This document shows, one piece after another, positions 9,284 through 18,040 of a stretch of 40,270 bases of DNA (positions are counted from its first letter, which is position 1; each line of letters starts with the position of its first letter). Below the pieces are notes generated by a model. It saw only the letters and a program-made list of their open reading frames with translations, ran no database searches and was not told where the DNA came from. The stretch covers positions 1-40,270 of the forward strand of contig JAHDDU010000026.1 in assembly GCA_020629175.1 (NCBI GenBank), read 5' to 3'. Origin of the DNA: Flavimaricola sp. (GTDB taxonomy: Bacteria; Pseudomonadota; Alphaproteobacteria; Rhodobacterales; Rhodobacteraceae). Both the position numbers and the translations under genes were made by a program.

Positions 9284-12200
9284 ATGACACAGCCACCTCG
9301 ATTCATCCATTTGCGCGTCCATACTGAATATTCGCTTCTCGAAGGGGCGGTGCCGGTCAAAAAACTAGCCGGAATGGTGGCTGACGCCAAAATGCCTGCG
9401 GTGGCTGTTACCGATACGAACAACATGTTCGCAGCCCTCGAGTTTTCAGAATATGCGAGCAAGGCGGGCGTGCAGCCCATAGTCGGCTGTCAGCTTGATC
9501 TGACTTACATCGCTGCTGAACCCGGCAAGCGGCCCGAGGATCCGGCCCCTATTGTTCTGCTGGCGCAGACAGAAGCGGGCTACATGAACCTGATGAAGCT
9601 CAATTCCTGCGCCTATCTGGACGCAGAAGGGCAATTACCGCAGGTGACGATGGAGGAAGTCGCCGCGCATTCTGATGGCCTGATTTGTTTGACCGGCGGT
9701 CCCGATGGTCCACTCGGGCGACTGATCCGGGCAGGGCAACGTCCAAAGGCGGAAGTCATGCTCAAAGCGTTGGCCGCCGCGTTTCCCGGCCGGTGTTATG
9801 TGGAGCTTCAACGCCATCCAACCGACGGGCAAGAGCCGACGGAGCGCGCGCACCTCGAGATGGCCTACGCTGCCGATCTTCCGATCGTCGCCACCAACGA
9901 CGTCTACTTCCCGAAAACCGAGCTTTATGAGGCGCATGATGCGCTGATCTGTATCTCGGAAGGGGCCTACGTTGATCAACAAGGCGAACGCCGCCGCCTG
10001 ACGCCGCAGCATTATTTCAAATCCGAGGCGGAGATGGCGACGCTCTTTGCCGACCTGCCGGAGGCGTTAGAGAATACAGTTGAGATCGCCAAACGCTGCG
10101 CCTTCAAGGCCTACAAGCGCGATCCGATCCTGCCCCGGTTTGCCGATGACGAGGTGGCCGAGCTGCGTAGGCAGGCCGAGGAGGGACTGAAGGCGCGGCT
10201 CGCCATCATTCCGCATGCGACAAGCGTTGAGGAGTATGAGAAACGGCTGGAGTTTGAGCTTGGGATCATCGAAGGCATGGGGTTTCCTGGCTACTTTCTG
10301 ATCGTTGCCGACTTTATCAAGTGGGCGAAGGACAATGGCATCCCCGTGGGTCCGGGCCGGGGGTCTGGTGCGGGCTCATTGGTAGCCTACGCATTGCTGA
10401 TTACTGATTTGGATCCATTGCGTTACAGCCTTCTCTTCGAGCGATTTTTGAATCCCGAACGTGTTTCGATGCCTGACTTCGACATCGACTTTTGCATGGA
10501 CCGGCGCGAGGAAGTCATCCGCTATGTTCAGGAGAAATACGGGCGCGACAAGGTCGGGCAGATCATCACCTTTGGTGCGCTGCTGTCCAAGGCCGCCGTG
10601 CGCGACGTGGGGCGCGTGCTGCAAATGCCCTACGGACAAGTGGACCGGCTGTCCAAGATGATCCCCGTGGAGGGGGTCAAACCTGTCAGCATCGAAAAGG
10701 CGCTCGCCGATGAGCCGCGATTGCGAGAAGAGGCGAAAAATGAAGAGGTTGTGGACCGTCTTTTAACCTATGCGCAGCAGGTTGAGGGGCTCTTGCGGAA
10801 CGCCTCGACCCATGCTGCTGGTGTTGTGATCGGGGACCGAGCACTGGACGAGCTGGTGCCGCTCTATCAGGACCCGCGTTCGGACATGCCAGCTACGCAG
10901 TTCAACATGAAATGGGTGGAACAAGCGGGCCTTGTAAAGTTCGATTTTCTGGGGCTGAAAACATTAACTGTGATCCAGAACGCCGTTGAATTGATTGAAA
11001 AATCCGGGAGACCACTCAACCGAGCGGCAGACGGGCGAGAGTTGTATCAACCCCCCGAAGGGTTCGAGTATGACATCGGCGCAATCCCTCTGGATGATGA
11101 GGCGTCTTACGCGCTGTACTCCAGCGCCAAGACCGTTGCCGTGTTTCAGGTTGAATCCAGCGGCATGATGGATGCGCTCAAGCGGATGAAGCCCACGTGC
11201 ATCGAAGATATCGTGGCGCTCGTGGCGCTTTATCGTCCTGGCCCGATGGAGAACATTCCGACCTATTGCGAGGTGAAAAACGGGCAGCGCGAGCTGGAGT
11301 CCATTCATCCGTCAATCGACTACATTCTCGAAGAAACCCAAGGCATCATCGTCTATCAGGAGCAGGTGATGCAGATTGCGCAGGTCATGGCGGGCTACAG
11401 CCTAGGTGGGGCCGATCTGCTCCGTCGTGCGATGGGCAAAAAGATCGCCGAGGAAATGGCCAAGGAACGCCCGAAGTTTGAGGACGGCGCGGTCAAGAAC
11501 GGCGTCGACAAGAAGAAAGCTCGGGAAGTCTTTGACTTGCTGGAGAAATTTGCAAACTACGGTTTTAACAAATCCCATGCCGCCGCCTATGCCGTGGTCA
11601 GCTATCAGACGGCTTGGCTGAAGGCGAACCACCCCGTTGAGTTCATGGCCGGGGTGATGAATTGCGATATTCACCTGACGGATAAGCTGGGCGTCTATTT
11701 TCAGGAAGTGAAGAAGGGCCTGTCGCTCGATTATATCCCGCCGTGTGTGAACCGCAGTCAGGCCACGTTCGATGTGGCGGACGGGAAACTTGTCTACGCT
11801 TTGGGTGCGCTCAAGAACGTGGGTGTTGAGGCGATGCGTCTGATCGTCGACGGGCGGGGCGAGCAACCTTTCGTCAATGTCTTTGATATGGCGCGGCGAG
11901 TGGACCTCAAACGCGTAGGCAAACGCCCGCTTGAAATGCTGGCCCGCGCGGGCGCGTTCGACATGCTTGATGCCAATCGACATCGTATTTTTGCAAGTCT
12001 TGATGGCCTCGTTGCCTATTCTGCCGCTATCCATGAGCAGAAAAATTCAAATCAGGTTTCGCTCTTTGGAGAGGCGGGTGATGACCTGCCCGAGCCACGG
12101 ATGGCCGGCGTCCCTGACTGGCTTCCCGCTGAACGATTGGCCGAAGAGTTCAAAGCCATCGGTTTTTATCTGTCCGGGCATCCTCTGGACGATTATCAAG

Positions 12201-12769
12201 CAGCACTGAAACGCAAAGGCATCCTGACGCTGGATGACGTGACCGCACGGGCCGAAAAAGGCGCGTTCATCGGCAAGATGGCGGGAACCGTCGCCGGGCG
12301 ACAAGAACGCAAGTCCGCGCGGGGTAACCGCTTTGCCTTTGTCCAACTTTCTGATCCGACGGGTCAGTATGAGGTGACGATGTTCTCGGACACGCTCGAG
12401 GTCGCGCGCGAACATCTTGAGACGGGTGCCCAGGTCGTTGTGCAGGTTGAGGCCACGCTAGAGGCCGATCAGCTGAAGCTCTTGGGCCGGTCTGTCGCGC
12501 CGATTGATAACGTGGTGCAAGACGCGGGTTCCGTTGGTCTGCGCATATTTGTCGAAGAAGCAACCGCCGTGAACCACGTCGCCACCATTTTGGAGCGGGC
12601 CGTCGCGGATAAGATTAAGGGCGGGCGCGGGCCGATTTATATCAATCTGATGGGCGATGGGTTGCCGGGCGAGGTTGAGATTGACTGCGGTGCGGAATTC
12701 CCGGTGAACCCCCAGATCAAGGGGGCATTGCGAAGCCTCGACGGAGTCATCGAGGTTGAGGAAATTTAG
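9284..12769 (+). CDS. dnaE: DNA polymerase III subunit alpha
   Basis: Replicative polymerase catalytic subunit, 1161 residues, the normal length for DnaE1. It has an N-terminal PHP domain (FIHLRVHTEYSLLEG at about residues 6-20, and TDTNNMFA) and the polymerase active site PDFDIDF with the catalytic Asp400 and Asp402. An internal clamp-binding motif QVSLFG lies at about 924-929. A C-terminal OB-fold (GTVAGRQERKSARGNRFAF) follows. The ATG at 9284 follows a strong purine-rich GGAGGAGGAGGT ribosome site. It is transcribed alone, away from the xdh operon. No sign of truncation. Confidence 0.98.
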   Translation: MTQPPRFIHLRVHTEYSLLEGAVPVKKLAGMVADAKMPAVAVTDTNNMFAALEFSEYASKAGVQPIVGCQLDLTYIAAEPGKRPEDPAPIVLLAQTEAGYMNLMKLNSCAYLDAEGQLPQVTMEEVAAHSDGLICLTGGPDGPLGRLIRAGQRPKAEVMLKALAAAFPGRCYVELQRHPTDGQEPTERAHLEMAYAADLPIVATNDVYFPKTELYEAHDALICISEGAYVDQQGERRRLTPQHYFKSEAEMATLFADLPEALENTVEIAKRCAFKAYKRDPILPRFADDEVAELRRQAEEGLKARLAIIPHATSVEEYEKRLEFELGIIEGMGFPGYFLIVADFIKWAKDNGIPVGPGRGSGAGSLVAYALLITDLDPLRYSLLFERFLNPERVSMPDFDIDFCMDRREEVIRYVQEKYGRDKVGQIITFGALLSKAAVRDVGRVLQMPYGQVDRLSKMIPVEGVKPVSIEKALADEPRLREEAKNEEVVDRLLTYAQQVEGLLRNASTHAAGVVIGDRALDELVPLYQDPRSDMPATQFNMKWVEQAGLVKFDFLGLKTLTVIQNAVELIEKSGRPLNRAADGRELYQPPEGFEYDIGAIPLDDEASYALYSSAKTVAVFQVESSGMMDALKRMKPTCIEDIVALVALYRPGPMENIPTYCEVKNGQRELESIHPSIDYILEETQGIIVYQEQVMQIAQVMAGYSLGGADLLRRAMGKKIAEEMAKERPKFEDGAVKNGVDKKKAREVFDLLEKFANYGFNKSHAAAYAVVSYQTAWLKANHPVEFMAGVMNCDIHLTDKLGVYFQEVKKGLSLDYIPPCVNRSQATFDVADGKLVYALGALKNVGVEAMRLIVDGRGEQPFVNVFDMARRVDLKRVGKRPLEMLARAGAFDMLDANRHRIFASLDGLVAYSAAIHEQKNSNQVSLFGEAGDDLPEPRMAGVPDWLPAERLAEEFKAIGFYLSGHPLDDYQAALKRKGILTLDDVTARAEKGAFIGKMAGTVAGRQERKSARGNRFAFVQLSDPTGQYEVTMFSDTLEVAREHLETGAQVVVQVEATLEADQLKLLGRSVAPIDNVVQDAGSVGLRIFVEEATAVNHVATILERAVADKIKGGRGPIYINLMGDGLPGEVEIDCGAEFPVNPQIKGALRSLDGVIEVEEI

Positions 12770-12793
12770 GCAATAGTCTGTTTCGTAGACCTG

Positions 12794-12808
12794 TGGATAG
12801 TTTTGAGC
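12794..12808 (+). repeat. 15-bp direct repeat, copy 1 (intergenic)
   Basis: TGGATAGTTTTGAGC, identical to 12912-12926, 118 bp downstream. Copy 1 lies between dnaE and the lipoprotein gene; copy 2 is inside the coding region, where it encodes part of LDSFER. The flanks do not match, so this is not an obvious longer duplication. Confidence 0.6.
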
Positions 12809-12844
12809 TACAACGGCAGGGTTTTGTAACTCTGCGAGGGCCGG

Positions 12845-13666
12845 GTGGGTCGATCCAGATTGATAATTGCGCTCTGCGCCGCGCCATTCCTTGCGGCCTG
12901 CACGAACCCGCTGGATAGTTTTGAGCGGTTGTCGGACGTGCCTTTGGCTGATGACGCAGTTACGGCGGAGATTGCGGCACCGGCTGAAGAGAGCGAGGCC
13001 GCGCCAGGTCTGATGCAGCGCCTGTTCTCGGGCATCGTCGAAGATCGGGCGCGCGCATCCGCGGAAACAGCTGAGCCGGTCGAGGAGCTTGACTTACCAG
13101 TCGCCGCCCCGCGCCAGGGCCTTTGGGACAGGCTCGGCCTTGGCGGCCTTGGCGCTGCTCCGGCCGCGGGGGTCGCGACACCATCCCCTGAAACGACTGT
13201 CCCCCCGGGAACCCTGGTGCCGTTTGGTGAGATCGCGCAGGCCTGCGGTATCCGGGCACGCAACCTCGGCACGCAGGTAATGTCGGCATCCGGCTATGAC
13301 GTTTATGACAGCAATCCGACGTCGACGGTGGCGCGAACGCATTATGTGACGGGCTTTGCCGATGGCTGTGCACGGCAGTTCACTGCGGCGCTGGTGCTCT
13401 TTGGCGATATCGGAACGCATGAGTTGGTGCGCTACAGCGCAGCGGATGCGGGCCGCGCCTATAGCGAAACGGACAATGCCTACGAGGAGATCAAAGGGGC
13501 CTTCTGCGGTGTGCCTTCGGGCCGTCCTTGCGGTGCACGGCTGGACCGATTGGCGCGCAATACGGTGTTCCTGACGGCCTATGAGCGCTTTGGCAGCAGC
13601 CCGGTCTGGGCCGAATTCCTGTTTTCTGGCGGGGCGGTTGCTGCTGTTGGGATGGAAGGCAATTAG
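12845..13666 (+). CDS. Hypothetical lipoprotein
   Basis: A 273-residue protein with no function I recognise. It has a lipoprotein signal, MGRSRLIIALCAAPFLAAC, with the lipobox Cys at residue 19, so it is probably anchored in the inner or outer membrane. Residues about 40-130 are rich in Ala, Glu and Pro and look disordered. The C-terminal half (about 125-273) looks folded, with several Cys residues (ACGIR, GCARQF, FCGVPSGRPCG) that may form disulfides in the periplasm. The start is GTG at 12845 after a GAGGG ribosome site. Its stop overlaps the convergent slyX stop by 4 bp. I believe similar proteins occur in other Roseobacters, but cannot verify that here. Confidence 0.75.
   Translation: MGRSRLIIALCAAPFLAACTNPLDSFERLSDVPLADDAVTAEIAAPAEESEAAPGLMQRLFSGIVEDRARASAETAEPVEELDLPVAAPRQGLWDRLGLGGLGAAPAAGVATPSPETTVPPGTLVPFGEIAQACGIRARNLGTQVMSASGYDVYDSNPTSTVARTHYVTGFADGCARQFTAALVLFGDIGTHELVRYSAADAGRAYSETDNAYEEIKGAFCGVPSGRPCGARLDRLARNTVFLTAYERFGSSPVWAEFLFSGGAVAAVGMEGN
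12912..12926 (+). repeat. 15-bp direct repeat, copy 2 (in lipoprotein gene)
   Basis: Identical to 12794-12808. It lies about 67 bp inside the lipoprotein coding sequence, just after the lipobox codons. Function unknown; it may be chance or a protein-binding site. Confidence 0.6.
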
Positions 13667-13860
13667 TAGTGCGGCGGCGGTTTGTCCGTAAGCGTGACTG
13701 CACCATCCGCCATTTCGCGCTCTGCCTCACGCTCCATCAGCATCCCGACACGGCGTTTGAGCTGGGTGATTTCGGCATCCTGACGCGCCACGATATCTGA
13801 GAGATCGTCAACGGTGCGCAGCAGATGCGCGATGCGCTCTTCGAGAGATGTATCAGTCAT
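13663..13860 (-). CDS. slyX: SlyX family protein
   Basis: A small, mostly helical protein of 65 residues. The core IAHLLRTVDDLSDIVARQDA followed by ITQLKRRVGMLMERE has coiled-coil spacing, and the end with DKPPPHY is the usual SlyX C-terminus. Molecular function is unknown in the family. I chose the ATG at 13860 (MTDTSLEERI); an ATG three codons upstream (13869) is also possible. The frame stays open to 13989 but that extension does not look like SlyX. The gene is convergent with the lipoprotein gene (4-bp overlap of stops) and divergent from hisS. Confidence 0.85.
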   Translation of the reverse strand: MTDTSLEERIAHLLRTVDDLSDIVARQDAEITQLKRRVGMLMEREAEREMADGAVTLTDKPPPHY

Positions 13861-13935
13861 GCCGCCCATAAGCGTCTTTTTCGGGTGATCGGCAAGGTCT
13901 GATTTGGCGATGGGGCCTGTAGCGGCAGAGCAGAG

Positions 13936-13964
13936 TTGCCCCTCTGTGGCTTGCGCGGTACATG
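13936..13964 (+). promoter_or_regulatory. Possible hisS promoter
   Basis: TTGCCC (13936-13941), a 17-bp spacer, then TACATG (13959-13964), about 25 bp before the hisS ATG. The -35 is fair and the -10 weak, so this is only a candidate. The remaining slyX-hisS gap shows nothing else I recognise. Confidence 0.3.
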
Positions 13965-13988
13965 CGTCGCAGATGGAAAGGACCAACA

Positions 13989-15467
13989 ATGGCCAAGGTT
14001 AAAAAGAGCCCGCGCCCCAAGGCGGAAACGCCCAAAGGCTTTCGCGATTATTTCGGTGCTGAGGTGACGCAGCGCACTGAAATGCTGGCCAAGATTGCTG
14101 AGGTTTACCATCGATACGGGTTCGACGCGCTTGAGACCTCTGCTGTGGAAACGGTTGAGGCGCTGGGTAAGTTCCTGCCGGATGTGGACCGCCCGAACGA
14201 GGGCGTGTTCGCGTGGGAAGAGGACAACGACTGGCTGGCCCTGCGCTATGACATGACCGCCCCTCTGGCCCGCGTAGCGGCGCAATACCGCAACGAATTG
14301 CCGATGCCGTACCGTCGCTATGCGATGGGACCCGTCTGGCGCAATGAAAAGCCAGGGCCGGGGCGCTTTCGCCAGTTTTATCAGTGTGACGCGGATACCG
14401 TCGGGGCGGCAAGTGTTGCGGCAGATGCCGAGATTTGTGCGATGTTGTCCGACACACTGGAAGCGGTGGGTATCGAACGGGGCGACTATGTCGTTCGGGC
14501 CAATAACCGGAAAGTTCTGAACGGCGTAATGGAGATGGCGGGCTTGTCCGGCGATAACCAAGAGGCGGAACGTGGTATTGTCCTGCGCGCAATCGACAAG
14601 CTTGATCGTCTTGGTGAGGGTGGCGTGCGTGCGCTGCTTGGATCAGGCCGCGAAGACGAGAGCGGGGATTTTACGAAAGGCGCCGGTTTAGGCGATGAAC
14701 AAGCCGACATCGTGATGGGCTTTATGTCAGCCAAGCGTGACAACGGCGCCGCCACTGTCGCGCGATTGCGTGAGCTTGTGGGGTCCTCAAACGTAGGTGG
14801 CGATGGCGTTGCCGAACTTGAGATGATGGCCGAGCTTTTGGACAAGCAGGGCTATCAGGCTGGACGTATAGAGATTGACCCCTCCGTCGTGCGTGGCCTC
14901 GGCTACTATACCGGTCCTGTCTACGAGGCTGAACTCACCTTTGAGATCAAAGATGAAAAGGGGCGTCCGCGCAGCTTTGGCTCTGTTGCAGGCGGTGGTC
15001 GCTACGACGATCTGGTCAAGCGCTTTACCGGGCAGGAGGTGCCTGCGACGGGGGTGTCTATTGGCGTGGACCGCTTGCTTGCCGCCTTGCGAATGAAGGG
15101 CCGGATCACGGCGCAGGAGGTGGGTCCTGTGGTTGTGACAGTCATGGACCGTGACCGGATGGCCGATTATCAGGCGATGGTGGCAGACCTGCGCAATGCG
15201 GGCATTCGATCTGAGGTCTATCTTGGCAATCCCAAGAACTTTGGCAATCAGATGAAATACGCGGACAAACGCAACTCCCCCATCGCGATCATCGAAGGCG
15301 GCGATGAGAAAGAGCGCGGGGTCATTCAAATCAAGGATTTGATCCTTGGCGCACAGATTGCGCAGAATGCGACGCTGGAAGAGTGGAAAGACCGTCCCAG
15401 CCAGATTGAAGTGCCGCGTGGTGAGTTGGTGGCGCAGGTGCGCAAGATGTTGGACGGGCAGGGCTGA
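13989..15467 (+). CDS. hisS: Histidyl-tRNA synthetase
   Basis: Charges tRNA-His. The 492-residue class II synthetase has the N-terminal [13 protein letters not shown] segment, motif 2 in [18 protein letters not shown] (about 115-132), and the histidine-binding block [14 protein letters not shown] with GGGRYDDLV before the C-terminal anticodon-binding domain. It is longer than the E. coli enzyme (about 424), as usual in alphaproteobacteria. I chose the ATG at 13989 because GGAAAGGA lies just upstream; an in-frame start 9 codons earlier has no support. It heads the hisS, small ORF, hisZ, hisG operon; its TGA overlaps the next ATG by one base. Confidence 0.96.
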   Translation: MAKVKKSPRPKAETPKGFRDYFGAEVTQRTEMLAKIAEVYHRYGFDALETSAVETVEALGKFLPDVDRPNEGVFAWEEDNDWLALRYDMTAPLARVAAQYRNELPMPYRRYAMGPVWRNEKPGPGRFRQFYQCDADTVGAASVAADAEICAMLSDTLEAVGIERGDYVVRANNRKVLNGVMEMAGLSGDNQEAERGIVLRAIDKLDRLGEGGVRALLGSGREDESGDFTKGAGLGDEQADIVMGFMSAKRDNGAATVARLRELVGSSNVGGDGVAELEMMAELLDKQGYQAGRIEIDPSVVRGLGYYTGPVYEAELTFEIKDEKGRPRSFGSVAGGGRYDDLVKRFTGQEVPATGVSIGVDRLLAALRMKGRITAQEVGPVVVTVMDRDRMADYQAMVADLRNAGIRSEVYLGNPKNFGNQMKYADKRNSPIAIIEGGDEKERGVIQIKDLILGAQIAQNATLEEWKDRPSQIEVPRGELVAQVRKMLDGQG

Positions 15468-15655
15468 TGGAATTCATCGGCGAACTCATCATTGAGGGCC
15501 TCTCACGAGCGGTTGCGGTTTGGGTGCTGCTGATCGTTGGGATATTGGCTCTGGGTGCGGGCTTTGCTCTCGATCACCTCATTCTCCAAATTGTGGGGGG
15601 CGTGGGATTGTGCTGCGCAGCCCTCGGCTACGTTATCAGAAAGTGGGAAAAGTGA
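15467..15655 (+). CDS. Small two-helix membrane protein in the his operon
   Basis: A 62-residue protein of unknown function. It has an amphipathic start ([16 protein letters not shown]), a hydrophobic helix at about 15-34, a short polar turn containing Asp and His, and a second hydrophobic helix at about 38-57, ending in the basic RKWEK. It therefore looks like an inner-membrane hairpin. It is real rather than spurious by context: its ATG overlaps the hisS stop (TGATG) and its stop overlaps the hisZ GTG start (GTGA). It is therefore translated in line with hisS, hisZ and hisG. I do not recognise a family. Confidence 0.75.
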   Translation: MEFIGELIIEGLSRAVAVWVLLIVGILALGAGFALDHLILQIVGGVGLCCAALGYVIRKWEK

Positions 15656-16734
15656 GCTTGGCTGCGATACAGGATGAGACTGCGCGCCTCATCGGTTTGT
15701 TCAAGAACGCTGGTGCAGAGCCAATCGGTGCGGACATTTTGCAGCCTGCCGAAACCCTTCTCGACATTTATGGCGAAGATATTCGCGCCCGCGCCTATGT
15801 CACATCAGACCCGCTGCGGGGCGAGATGATGTTGCGGCCGGATTTCACCGTGCCGATTGTGCAGGCGCATATGGCGGGAGGCGTTGATCCGGCGCGATAT
15901 TGTTACGCGGGCAAGGTGTTCCGGAAGCAAGAGCTTGACGCTGCACGTCCGATTGAGTTTGAGCAGGTGGGCTATGAGGTCTTTGCCAGCGCTTCGCCTG
16001 CGGAGGCCGATGCAGAAGTTTTCGCATTGATCTCGGAGGCTTTAGCCGGGTTGCCCGTTCGGGCATCAACGGGGGATTTGGGGATTTTGACGGCGGCTGT
16101 CCGCGGATTGCAGACGAGCGAGGCACGCAAGGCCGCACTTTTGCGGCATCTTTGGCGGCCCAAGCGGTTTTTGTCACTGCTGGCGCGGTTTTGCGGTGAG
16201 GGCGAGATGTCGGCAGAGCGCAAGCGACTGTTGGAGGCGGAAGACCCCTTTGTGAATGTGGGCGAGGCTGTTGGCGTCCGGAGCCGCAAAGAAGTGATCG
16301 ACCGGCTGGTGCGGTTGCGCGAAGAGGCGAGCACGCCCCCCATTTCGCATGGCGAGCGCGAGATGATTGATGCGCTTCTTGGTCTGAAACAGACGTCGAA
16401 GGATGCGCTGAGCCACCTGCGCGACATCGCAGTTGATCTGCCGGCCATCGCAAGCGCGGTGGATCGTTTTGCGCAGCGGCTTGAGGCCTTGGCCGAGCGC
16501 GGCGTTGATGTGGATGCCCTGCAGTTTGAGGGGAGCTATGGGCGCACAACCCTCGAGTACTACGACGGCTTTGTCTTTGGGTTCTATGCGGGTGATGCAG
16601 ACGCTCCCGTTCTTGCGACCGGCGGGCGGTATGATGCGCTGACGGCTGTGTTGGGCAAGGGACGCGCGATCCCGGCTGTGGGCGGGGTCATCCGTCCGGC
16701 CGAGGTGGCTGCCCTGCGGGAGGCTGCGCGATGA
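15652..16734 (+). CDS. hisZ: ATP phosphoribosyltransferase regulatory subunit HisZ
   Basis: A 360-residue HisS-like paralogue without aminoacylation activity that assembles with short-form HisG and confers histidine feedback control on the first step of histidine synthesis. It resembles the class II synthetase core: LRPDFTVPIVQAH, an altered motif 2 region (GKVFRKQELDAARPIEFEQVG), and FEGSYGRTTLEYYDGFVFG with GGRYDAL near the C-terminus. The anticodon-binding domain of HisS is absent. The start is GTG at 15652, overlapping the previous stop by 4 bp. Its own stop overlaps the hisG ATG (16731-16734). Confidence 0.93.
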   Translation: MSLAAIQDETARLIGLFKNAGAEPIGADILQPAETLLDIYGEDIRARAYVTSDPLRGEMMLRPDFTVPIVQAHMAGGVDPARYCYAGKVFRKQELDAARPIEFEQVGYEVFASASPAEADAEVFALISEALAGLPVRASTGDLGILTAAVRGLQTSEARKAALLRHLWRPKRFLSLLARFCGEGEMSAERKRLLEAEDPFVNVGEAVGVRSRKEVIDRLVRLREEASTPPISHGEREMIDALLGLKQTSKDALSHLRDIAVDLPAIASAVDRFAQRLEALAERGVDVDALQFEGSYGRTTLEYYDGFVFGFYAGDADAPVLATGGRYDALTAVLGKGRAIPAVGGVIRPAEVAALREAAR

Positions 16735-17420
16735 TCAAGCTTGGCGTGCCGTCCAAGGGGCGGCTGATGGATAAAACCTTTGACTGGTTCGGTAAACATG
16801 GTCTGACGCTGGAGAAATCCGGGGCGGACCGGGAGTATGCGGGCCGGGTTGAGGGCATTGATGGTGTGGAACTTGTATTGCTGTCCGCAGGAGAAATTCC
16901 GCGCGAGTTGGCTGCGGGGCGGATCCATTTGGGCGTGACCGGATCTGACCTTGTGCGAGAGAAGATCGCTGGATGGCAGAGTCAAGTACAAGAGTTGGCG
17001 CTGTTGGGCTTTGGTGGTGCTGATCTGATCCTCGCTGTGCCGCAGGGTTGGGTCGATGTGGAAACATTGGATGACCTTGACGCGGCCGCGGCCGCCTTTC
17101 GCAAGGTGCATGGGTTTCGGATGCGGATTGCCACAAAGTATCACCGCTTGGTGCGGGATTATCTGCGCGAGCATGGGGTTGCGGATTATCAGCTGGTGGA
17201 CAGTCAGGGCGCGACTGAAGGCACAGTAAAGAATGAAACGGCGGAGGTGGTGGCCGACATCACCTCAACCGGCGAGACGTTGCGGGCCAATGGGTTGAGG
17301 ATATTGGACGCCCCGGTTGTTCATGCCTCCCAAGCGACGTTGTTTCAGAGCCTGACGGCTGATGTGAGTGACACAGAGCGGCAGACGTTGCGCGACATCA
17401 AGAGCCGTTTGTCTATTTGA
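16731..17420 (+). CDS. hisG: ATP phosphoribosyltransferase, short form
   Basis: Joins ATP and PRPP in the first committed step of histidine biosynthesis. At 229 residues it is the short form, lacking the C-terminal regulatory domain, and therefore depends on HisZ encoded immediately upstream. Visible family features are the N-terminal LGVPSKGRLMDKT, GVTGSDLVRE around residue 66 onward, and the PRPP-binding-type stretch (QGATEGTVKNETAEVVADIT). Translationally coupled to hisZ by a 4-bp ATGA overlap. Last gene of the operon; a GC-rich hairpin region follows. Confidence 0.95.
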   Translation: MIKLGVPSKGRLMDKTFDWFGKHGLTLEKSGADREYAGRVEGIDGVELVLLSAGEIPRELAAGRIHLGVTGSDLVREKIAGWQSQVQELALLGFGGADLILAVPQGWVDVETLDDLDAAAAAFRKVHGFRMRIATKYHRLVRDYLREHGVADYQLVDSQGATEGTVKNETAEVVADITSTGETLRANGLRILDAPVVHASQATLFQSLTADVSDTERQTLRDIKSRLSI

Positions 17421-17425
17421 TCCGG

Positions 17426-17473
17426 CGGGACGCCGCTCGCGGCCTGCGCCGCATCGCCCCGCCCGCCGTCCCG
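17426..17473 (+). repeat. GC-rich inverted repeat after hisG
   Basis: Arms CGGGACG (17426-17432) and CGTCCCG (17467-17473) enclose a 34-base GC-rich loop. It begins 6 bp after the hisG stop. Together with the hairpin at 17480-17494 it resembles the GC-rich intergenic repeats I know from Roseobacter genomes, but only one copy is present in this window. Confidence 0.45.
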
Positions 17474-17479
17474 GAGAGT

Positions 17480-17494
17480 GGGGGCGCCGCCCCC
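17480..17494. terminator. GC-rich hairpin, possible terminator
   Basis: GGGGGC (17480-17485), loop GCC, GCCCCC (17489-17494): a perfect 6-bp GC stem. It is followed by a C-rich run and then GGAGTTTAT rather than a clean U tract. It sits between the convergent hisG and DUF1489 genes, so it may stop transcripts from both sides. Confidence 0.45.
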
Positions 17495-17525
17495 TTGCCC
17501 CCCGGAGTTTATCCGTCAGATGACG

Positions 17526-17945
17526 TTATCGCACCCCGATGTCGGCGAGAGCCTTGCTGAGGGATGGGGGGAGGGTGTCCTGCTGTTGCTGGCCAGGGCG
17601 AAGGTCTGCGGGCGCGTCCTCTGGTTTCAGGTATCGCCAGCCCTGAAAGGCGCGGCGTGGCGTGGCGGCCACGCGAATGAGATCTTTGTCACAGGTGATG
17701 GCGCAATAGCGGATGCCATCGCGCCAGTATTCGTCAAGTCGGACAATCCGTTGACGGGCGAGCATCACGCCCTTGATCACCCAGAAGATGCTCCCCCCAT
17801 CCAAGAGCTCATCCTCGCGCTTGGGCCACATGCGCGTGATGTGGCGCGGGTGGCCGTCATCGCTTTGGGCGCGTTTGCTGGCTTGCCAGTCTGCAAGGCC
17901 TTCGACGGTTTCAGTGCCAACGGATAATTTTTGCAGGTGAAGCAT
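17526..17945 (-). CDS. DUF1489 family protein
   Basis: A 139-residue protein of unknown function that I recognise as a DUF1489 member from the opening HLQKLSVGTETVEGLADWQA and the central RHITRMWPKREDELLDGGSIFWVIKG. The following LARQRIVRLDE and the ITCDKDLIRVAATPRRAFQGWRYL block also fit. No membrane segment or signal peptide, so probably cytoplasmic. It is monocistronic, convergent with hisG and divergent from nrdJ. The start ATG is at 17945; an ATG at 17942 does not occur, and the family N-terminus fits this start. No catalytic motif is evident. Confidence 0.85.
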   Translation of the reverse strand: MLHLQKLSVGTETVEGLADWQASKRAQSDDGHPRHITRMWPKREDELLDGGSIFWVIKGVMLARQRIVRLDEYWRDGIRYCAITCDKDLIRVAATPRRAFQGWRYLKPEDAPADLRPGQQQQDTLPPSLSKALADIGVR

Positions 17946-18016
17946 CGAAAGGGCTTTCGTGACGAATCCTCGGAGAGCGACAAATTAACATCATGTTGCG
18001 ATCTGCGGCAATATAG

Positions 18017-18032
18017 ACACTAAATATAGAGT
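18017..18032. promoter_or_regulatory. NrdR box upstream of nrdJ
   Basis: The 16-mer ACACTAAATATAGAGT agrees at 14 of 16 positions with the palindromic NrdR consensus ACACWATATATWGTGT. NrdR is the zinc/ATP-cone repressor of ribonucleotide reductase genes. A related half-site (TAGAGT) recurs exactly 31 bp downstream at 18058-18063, the helical spacing usual for tandem NrdR boxes, although its other half is poor. Confidence 0.7.
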
Positions 18033-18040
18033 TTTTGTGC

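Noticed and set aside
12792-12800. DnaA-box-like TGTGGATAG near dnaE
   Set aside because: Single site with one mismatch to TTATNCACA, no cluster and no origin features.
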